Shown here: piece by piece, positions 5,199-9,555 of the stretch
Position numbering within the stretch: position 1 is the first letter of the stretch
Layout: the number at the start of each line of letters is the position of its first letter
Source of the DNA: Candidatus Aminicenantota bacterium
Lineage (GTDB): Bacteria; Acidobacteriota; Aminicenantia; Aminicenantales; Saccharicenantaceae
Direction: 5' to 3'
NCBI GenBank assembly: GCA_022867105.1
Contig: JALHVH010000127.1
Location: 1-9,555 of the forward strand
Length of the DNA stretch: 9,555 bases
Notes under the pieces: generated by a model
The model's database searches: none
The model's input: only the letters and a program-made list of their open reading frames with translations
Told to the model about the DNA's origin: nothing
Made by a program: the position numbers and the translations under genes

Positions 5199-6872
5199 TT
5201 ACCGCAGCGTTCCGTGATATTTCGTCGTCAGCTGTTTTTTCCGGACTTCGGGATTGGAATAGTCCGGCAGGAGCATCGGCGCGACCTGGCCGTCGACGGG
5301 GACATGGCCTTGTTCGAGGGCCTTGTGATAGGCCCGGACGTGGTCGAGGGTCAGGGCGCCGTCCTTGTGGGCCGCCTTGGCGTATTCGGCCGCGCTGCAC
5401 CCGGCGATCCGGCCGAAGACGACGACGTCGAGCAGGGAGTTGCCCATCAGGCGGTTCTCGCCGTGGACGCCGCCGCTGACTTCCCCGGCGCCGAAAAGGC
5501 CGGGGACGACGGTCTCGGTCCGGCTGTTGATCTGGAGCCCGCCGTTCTGGTAGTGGAGCGTCGGGTAGACGAGCATCGGTTCCTTGGTGATGTCGATCCC
5601 GTAGCGGTGGAAGAGGATCCACTTGCCGGGGAACTCCTTGCGGACCGTGCCCTCGCCCTTGAGGATGTCGATCATGGGCGAATCCAGCCAGACGCCAAAC
5701 TTCCCGGTCGGCGTCGGCACGCCCTTGCCCCGCTCCAGGCACTCCCTGATGAAGGCCGCGGACTCGACGTCGCGGGGCTCGCGCTCGTAGACGAACTGCT
5801 CGCCGTCGATGTTGAGGACGTTGGCCCCCGCCCCCCGGACCTTCTCCGTGATGAGGAGGCCCTCGGCCTGCTCGGGGAAGACGGCTCCCGTCGGATGGTA
5901 CTGGACGGTGTGGAGGAAGCGGAGCGGCACGCCGGCCCGGTAGCCCAGGATGAGGCCGTCGCCGGTCGCGCCGTAGTGGTTCGTGGTCATGAAGTCCTGG
6001 ATGTGGAGCCGGCCCGACCCTCCGGTGGCCAGGATCACGGCCTTGGCCCTGACCACGAAATATTCCTCTGTTTCGAGGTTGTAGAGGACCGCCCCGGCGC
6101 AGGCGCCGTGCTCGTTCAGGATGAGCTCGACGGCGGGGGAGAATTCCAGGATCTTGATGTCGTCGGGGTGGTTCTTGACCTCGTCGCGGAGGGTCCGCAT
6201 CATCTCGGCGCCGGTGATGTCGCCGGCGTAGTGCATGCGCTTCCTCGAGGTGCCGCCGCCGTGCATGGCCTTGAGGCGTCCGTCCTCGTACTTGGAGAAC
6301 AACGCCCCCAGCTTTTCCAGCCAGGCCATGACCTTGGGCGCCTCGACGACGAGCGTTTCGACGAGCTCGGGGTCGTTCTTGAAGTGTCCGCCGCCCATGG
6401 CGTCGAGGTAGTGGTAATAGGGGGAGTCCTTCTCGATCTTGATCGCGGCCTGGATGCCGCCCTCGGCCATCATGGTATTGGCGTCGCCGATGCGGAGCTT
6501 CGTGGCCATGAGGACACGGGCCCCGTTCTCCCGGGCCATGAGGGCCGCCGACGAGCCCGCCCCGCCGGCCCCGATGATGAGGACGTCGGTCTCGAAATCG
6601 ACACGGCCGAGATCGATGGTGTCCGGGTCGAGGCGGCTCTTGGCATGGAGGAGGTTGACCATCTCCTTGGCGATCCGGTAGCCCTTGTTGGGACCGACGA
6701 GGATCTCCGTCCGGCCCTCCTCCTTGAAGTCGGGATGGTACTTCAGGATGGCCTCGCGCTCTTGGAGGGACATCGGGGTGAACTCTTCGCCCGCCCGCTT
6801 CTTCTCGACGCGGGCCGGCCTCGTTTTTTCAACCCTCTTGATCAGCTCTTGAAGTTCAGGCGTGTAAGGCAT
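5199..6872 (-). CDS. Fumarate reductase/succinate dehydrogenase-type flavoprotein subunit, soluble (TfrA/FrdA-like)
   Basis: This FAD-dependent flavoprotein (557 aa) interconverts fumarate and succinate. The FAD motif is GAGGAGSSAA (101-110). Active-site landmarks of the SdhA/FrdA family are present: QYHPTG (324-329), RG of TEKVRGAGA (342-350), RDVES (367-371), HYQNGG (440-445) and HGENRLMGNSLLDVVVFGR (470-488). Three features are unusual. The FAD domain begins only after about 95 N-terminal residues, a long extension with KYHPDFKEEGR (44-54). The histidine that binds FAD covalently in SdhA/FrdA is missing, since RIGDANTMMAEGGI (127-140) replaces the usual RSHTVAA(Q/E)GG, so FAD should be non-covalent. 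The usual RGEGG is RGAGA. The ATG at 6872 lies 3 bases after the iron-sulfur gene stop with GGGAG upstream. No membrane-anchor gene is adjacent, so it is probably cytosolic. L-aspartate oxidase and adenylylsulfate reductase are alternatives in the superfamily, but the neighbours (iron-sulfur subunit, fumarase) argue for fumarate/succinate. Confidence 0.85.
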   Translation of the reverse strand: MPYTPELQELIKRVEKTRPARVEKKRAGEEFTPMSLQEREAILKYHPDFKEEGRTEILVGPNKGYRIAKEMVNLLHAKSRLDPDTIDLGRVDFETDVLIIGAGGAGSSAALMARENGARVLMATKLRIGDANTMMAEGGIQAAIKIEKDSPYYHYLDAMGGGHFKNDPELVETLVVEAPKVMAWLEKLGALFSKYEDGRLKAMHGGGTSRKRMHYAGDITGAEMMRTLRDEVKNHPDDIKILEFSPAVELILNEHGACAGAVLYNLETEEYFVVRAKAVILATGGSGRLHIQDFMTTNHYGATGDGLILGYRAGVPLRFLHTVQYHPTGAVFPEQAEGLLITEKVRGAGANVLNIDGEQFVYEREPRDVESAAFIRECLERGKGVPTPTGKFGVWLDSPMIDILKGEGTVRKEFPGKWILFHRYGIDITKEPMLVYPTLHYQNGGLQINSRTETVVPGLFGAGEVSGGVHGENRLMGNSLLDVVVFGRIAGCSAAEYAKAAHKDGALTLDHVRAYHKALEQGHVPVDGQVAPMLLPDYSNPEVRKKQLTTKYHGTLR

Positions 6873-6875
6873 GGG

Positions 6876-7655
6876 TCATTCTCCCAGATAGGATTTGTTT
6901 TGAGGCGTCCAGGACTCGTCGGCCGTGTCCGGCTCGGTCTCGAGGCCCTTGTAGAGCTTTTTAAGCTCGTCCACGCTCTTTTTCTTGATTTCCTGGAGGG
7001 CCTTGTCGAACACCTTGGCCTCCACGGCCTTGACCGCCTTTTCCAAGTGCTTGGCTTTGGGAACGAGATGCCGGGCGTAGAGGCGGCGGGCCAGGATGGC
7101 GATGTTGTACTGGACCTCCTCGGCCGGGCAGCGGGCGGCGCACAGGCCGCACATGACGCAGTCGAAGGAGCCCTCGGCCACGGCCGCGATGTCGCCCTGG
7201 ATGGCCTTCGAGATATAACCCAGGACGTCGATGTCCATGGGACAACTCCGGGTGCACGTGCCGCAGCCGACACACTTGAAGACTTCGGGGTAGAGGGCGG
7301 CGATCGTGCCCCCCACGGCCGGCAGGCTCTCGATGTCGTAGACGGCCTTGTTGCCCGGGAAGAAGGGGATCTGGGCGATGTACATGTCCGGCTGGACGAC
7401 CGTCTGGCAGGCCAGCCCGACCTCGATCCGATAAGAATTGGGGAAGCGGTATACCGTGCCGCATGCGCCGCAGATCCCTCCCCGGCAGCCACAGCCCCGG
7501 ACGAGCAAGTAGCCGGCGTACTCGAGGGCTTTCTGGATCGTCAGCGAGTCGGGCACTTCGTAGCGTTTCCCCATGATGAAGATGGGGACGAGACGCTCCT
7601 CGGCGGCCTTGTCATGGACCGCGGCTTTTTTGGGTTTGGATGCTGTCTTACTCAT
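6876..7655 (-). CDS. Fumarate reductase/succinate dehydrogenase-type iron-sulfur subunit, soluble (TfrB N-terminal/FrdB-like)
   Basis: This electron-transfer subunit (259 aa) should pass electrons to the flavoprotein encoded just downstream. Residues 23-105 form a [2Fe-2S] ferredoxin domain with CRGGICGAC (Cys57, 62, 65) and a later Cys83. Then come two complete cluster motifs: CVGCGTCTRSCP (Cys128, 131, 134, 138) and CVMCGLCAARCP (Cys166, 169, 172, 176). Classical SdhB/FrdB lack one Cys in the second motif and make a [3Fe-4S] centre. Here all Cys are present, predicting two [4Fe-4S] clusters. The C-terminus (about 200-240) is a Lys/Glu-rich helical tail. It lacks the CCG domains that follow this region in methanogen thiol:fumarate reductase TfrB, so it cannot be a full heterodisulfide-forming subunit. 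The ATG is preceded by GAGGTGG, 6 bases upstream, and overlaps the mvhD-like gene end by 8 bases. A glycolate oxidase or HdrC-like protein is less likely given the [2Fe-2S] domain. Confidence 0.87.
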   Translation of the reverse strand: MSKTASKPKKAAVHDKAAEERLVPIFIMGKRYEVPDSLTIQKALEYAGYLLVRGCGCRGGICGACGTVYRFPNSYRIEVGLACQTVVQPDMYIAQIPFFPGNKAVYDIESLPAVGGTIAALYPEVFKCVGCGTCTRSCPMDIDVLGYISKAIQGDIAAVAEGSFDCVMCGLCAARCPAEEVQYNIAILARRLYARHLVPKAKHLEKAVKAVEAKVFDKALQEIKKKSVDELKKLYKGLETEPDTADESWTPQNKSYLGE

Positions 7656-8085
7656 CTTTGACCACCTCTTGGACTAGAGCTTTTTCGTTCAGATGGAGCG
7701 GTCCTAGGGCGCGGATTTGTTCCGTGAACTCGTCCATCGTTGTGGCGTATTTTTTCCCTTCCGCCGCCGAGATCCAATCCAGGCGAAGCCGCTTCGGGTC
7801 GATCCCCAGGTCCTGGAGCATGACCTTGAAGAGGGCGACCCGGCGGAGGGTTTTGTAGTTCCCCTCGACATAGTGGCAGTCGCCGGGATGGCAGCCGCCG
7901 ATGAACACGCCGTCAGCCCCCTCCTTGAACGCGTAGAGGATGTGCTGGGGGTCGACGCGGCTCGAGCACATGACCCTCATGTTGATGTTGTTGGGGGCAT
8001 GGTGGAAACGCGACGTGCCGGCCGCGTCGGCCGCCGCACTTGTGCACCACTTGCAGAGAAAGCACATGATTTGCGGTTCGAACAT
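7648..8085 (-). CDS. mvhD: MvhD/FlpD-type [2Fe-2S] electron-transfer protein partner of HdrA
   Basis: This small protein (145 aa) belongs to the MvhD/FrhD delta family, which in methanogens carries electrons from hydrogenase or formate dehydrogenase to HdrA. Signatures are MCFLCKWC (Cys8, 11, 14) followed by ADAAG, then RVMCSSRVDP (Cys40) and GGCHPGDCHY (Cys65, Cys70). The length is normal for a stand-alone MvhD. I chose the ATG at 8085, which has GAGGGAG (8091-8097) 5 bases upstream. A GTG at 8091 in the same frame would leave the ribosome binding site too close. It begins 2 bases after the hdrA stop and overlaps the iron-sulfur gene by 8 bases, so the three proteins are probably made in fixed proportion. 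The electron donor is unknown, because no hydrogenase or formate dehydrogenase gene is visible in the window. Confidence 0.88.
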   Translation of the reverse strand: MFEPQIMCFLCKWCTSAAADAAGTSRFHHAPNNINMRVMCSSRVDPQHILYAFKEGADGVFIGGCHPGDCHYVEGNYKTLRRVALFKVMLQDLGIDPKRLRLDWISAAEGKKYATTMDEFTEQIRALGPLHLNEKALVQEVVKDE

Positions 8086-8087
8086 GG

Positions 8088-9555
8088 TCACTCCCTCAGC
8101 ATGGCCCTAAGCATGGAGAAAATCTGGTTGTCGGTTTGGTTGCGCTGCTGGGCGGCGCCGCTCGGGCAGGCGGCGGCGCAGGCCCCGCAGCCCTCGCAGA
8201 GGATCTCGTTCACCACGACGACCCCCCGGGTCGGGTCCAGGCTCCGGGCGGAATACGGGCACATGGTGATGCAGATGCCGCAGCCGGAGCAGAGCTCGTC
8301 GTTGACCGGCACGACCGTCGGCTCGTGGAGAAGTTCCTTCTGGGCGAAAAGGTCCCCGACCTTGGCCGCCGCGGCCGAGGCCTGGGCGACCGTTTCGGGG
8401 ATGTCCTTGGGGCCGAGGGAGCAGCCGGCCAGGTAGAAGCCGGCGTTGAGGCTTTCGACGGGCCTCAGCTTGGGATGGGCCTCGGCCAGGAAACCGTGGA
8501 TGTCTGTGGCGATCTTGAGTTTTTTCAGCAGGTCCTGGACCCCGTCGGCCTTGACCATGGCCATGGCCAAGACGACCATGTCGGCCTCGACCTCGACCTT
8601 TTTCCCGGTCAGGGTGTCCACGCCCCAGACAATGAGCTTGTCGCCTTCCTTGAAGATCTTGGAGACCTTGCCTCGAAGGTAGAGGACCTTGTCCTCCTCG
8701 ATCGTCCGCATGTAAAATTCGTCGAACGACTTTCCCCCCGTCCGGACGTCGATGTAGAAGACCGTGGCCTGGCCGTCCGGGACGCGATGGCGGTACATCA
8801 TGGCGTGCTTGGCCGTGTACATGCAACAGATCTTCGAACAGTAGGGCAGGTGCTTTTCCGTGTCGCGGGAACCGCTGCACTGGACGAAGACGACCGATTT
8901 GGGGATCTTGCCGTCCGACGGCCTCCGGATCGTCCCCCCGGTCGGGCCCGAGGCGGAAAGGATGCGTTCGAACTCGAGGCCGTTGACGACGTCCTCATAC
9001 TTCTCCCCCCCGTACTCGCCGAGGGCCTGCATGGTATACAGGTCATATCCGGTGGCCACGACGACGGCCCCGACCTCCTCCTCGACGATCGTCTCCTTCA
9101 TGTCGTAATCGATGGCCTTCTTCTCGCAGACGTCTTTGCACTTGCCGCAGCGCACGGGGTTCAGGCCGAGGCAGTGTTCGGCGTCGAGCGTGAAGGTCCC
9201 CGGGATGGCCTGAGGGAAGGGCATGTAGATGGCCTTGCGGAAGGAGAGGCCCATGTTGAACTCGTCGGGGACGACCTGGGGGCAGACCTTTTCGCACTCG
9301 TTGCAGAGGTTGCAGAGGGTCTCGTCGACGTAGCGGGGCTTCTTCTTGATCCGGACCTTGAAATTACCGACGAACCCCGAGATGGAGTCGACTTCGTGGT
9401 AGGTCAGAAGCTTGATTCGGGGGTGGCGCGAGACCTCGACCATCTTCGGCGTCAGGATGCACTGGGAGCAATCCAGCGTCGGGAACGTCTCCGAAAGCTG
9501 GATCATCTTGCCCCCGATCGAGGGGTTCTTCTCGACGAGGATGACCTCGTAGCCG
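8088..9555 (-). CDS. hdrA: HdrA-type flavin/iron-sulfur electron-bifurcating subunit, 5' end outside window
   Basis: This is the 488-residue C-terminal part of a HdrA, the FAD- and iron-sulfur-containing subunit that splits electron pairs in Hdr complexes. The frame is open to the right edge. It begins inside the thioredoxin-reductase-like domain with GYEVILVEKNPSIGGK, typical of the segment just after the first FAD glycine motif, so the ATG at 9506 (Met17 of the visible part) is internal. Next come LDCSQCILTPKMVEV (27-41) and an inserted ferredoxin domain with CNLCNECEKVCP (Cys81-91) and Cys128/136/139/143. HdrA-typical VFVQCSGSRD (223-232) and YCSKICCMYTAKHA (238-251) follow. FAD-domain GFYLAGCSLGPKDIPE is at 372-387. 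The C-terminal 8Fe ferredoxin has CSGCGICITMCP (422-433) and CEGCGACAAACP (453-464). QmoA/QmoB are relatives, but the separate MvhD gene favours HdrA. It stops with TGA at 8088-8090, leading directly into mvhD. Confidence 0.92.
   Translation of the reverse strand, partial: GYEVILVEKNPSIGGKMIQLSETFPTLDCSQCILTPKMVEVSRHPRIKLLTYHEVDSISGFVGNFKVRIKKKPRYVDETLCNLCNECEKVCPQVVPDEFNMGLSFRKAIYMPFPQAIPGTFTLDAEHCLGLNPVRCGKCKDVCEKKAIDYDMKETIVEEEVGAVVVATGYDLYTMQALGEYGGEKYEDVVNGLEFERILSASGPTGGTIRRPSDGKIPKSVVFVQCSGSRDTEKHLPYCSKICCMYTAKHAMMYRHRVPDGQATVFYIDVRTGGKSFDEFYMRTIEEDKVLYLRGKVSKIFKEGDKLIVWGVDTLTGKKVEVEADMVVLAMAMVKADGVQDLLKKLKIATDIHGFLAEAHPKLRPVESLNAGFYLAGCSLGPKDIPETVAQASAAAAKVGDLFAQKELLHEPTVVPVNDELCSGCGICITMCPYSARSLDPTRGVVVVNEILCEGCGACAAACPSGAAQQRNQTDNQIFSMLRAMLRE
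8091..8097 (-). promoter_or_regulatory. Ribosome binding site of the mvhD-like gene
   Basis: The minus strand reads GAGGGAG-TGACC-ATG, with the TGA being the hdrA stop codon. The spacing supports the ATG at 8085 over the GTG at 8091. Confidence 0.7.

Noticed and set aside
5179..5742. 280-residue extension of the korD ferredoxin
   Set aside because: The extension lies inside the flavoprotein gene in another frame, is Arg/Pro-rich, and a ribosome binding site precedes the ATG at 5178.
5199..6872. L-aspartate oxidase (NadB) as the identity of the flavoprotein
   Set aside because: NadB also lacks the FAD-linking histidine, but a dedicated iron-sulfur subunit is encoded directly upstream and fumarase and Kor follow. 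No nadA or nadC gene is present.
5124..7661. Open frame of 845 codons on the plus strand across the flavoprotein and iron-sulfur genes
   Set aside because: It is antisense to two well-supported genes and its translation is Gly/Val/Asp/Leu/Arg-rich without recognisable motifs. GC-rich third positions remove stop codons from the antisense frame. The same holds for the plus-strand frames at 1015-2115 and 3716-4930.
9504..9506. ATG at 9506 as the start of hdrA
   Set aside because: The frame stays open to the window edge and encodes GYEVILVEKNPSIGGK directly before this Met, a conserved HdrA stretch. The Met is therefore internal and the gene is cut by the edge.

Overview
The window is GC-rich and almost fully coded on the minus strand. 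Nine consecutive genes, read from the right edge to the left, look like one operon: hdrA (5' end outside the window) - mvhD-like - fumarate reductase iron-sulfur subunit - fumarate reductase flavoprotein - korD-type ferredoxin - korA - korB - korC - class I fumarase. Gaps between genes are 37 bases or less and several genes overlap. Most have a clear GGAG-type ribosome binding site. The gene set (ferredoxin-dependent 2-oxoacid oxidoreductase, HdrA/MvhD, oxygen-sensitive Fe-S fumarase) indicates a strict anaerobe. Ribosome binding sites and overall style fit a GC-rich anaerobic bacterium, for example of the Desulfobacterota or Acidobacteriota/Aminicenantes type. That assignment is an inference; there is no marker gene here.

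Right part (about 6876-9555): HdrA, the flavin-based bifurcation subunit of heterodisulfide reductases, is followed by MvhD, its [2Fe-2S] electron-entry partner, and then by a soluble-looking fumarate reductase pair. No HdrB/HdrC and no membrane anchor (SdhC/SdhD) lie between them. Central part (2291-6872): the flavoprotein is followed by a four-subunit 2-oxoacid:ferredoxin oxidoreductase in the order D-A-B-C, most likely 2-oxoglutarate specific given its company. Left part (643-2253): a single-chain class I fumarase closes the operon.

Together the genes encode 2-oxoglutarate <-> succinyl-CoA, succinate <-> fumarate and fumarate <-> malate. Succinyl-CoA synthetase is the only intermediate step missing from the window. 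HdrA/MvhD suggests that the succinate/fumarate couple is tied to ferredoxin by electron bifurcation or confurcation in the cytoplasm. If so, FrdAB takes the place of HdrBC as the high-potential branch. This is the most interesting hypothesis in the window.

The left 640 bases hold no intact gene. They contain the 3' tail of what looks like a transposase gene (about 350-496) directly followed on the same strand by the 3' tail of a polyamine-type (PotD-like) solute-binding protein gene (about 124-285). This looks like an insertion/deletion scar. A few small inverted and direct repeats are also present. I saw no tRNA, rRNA, CRISPR array or convincing Rho-independent terminator.
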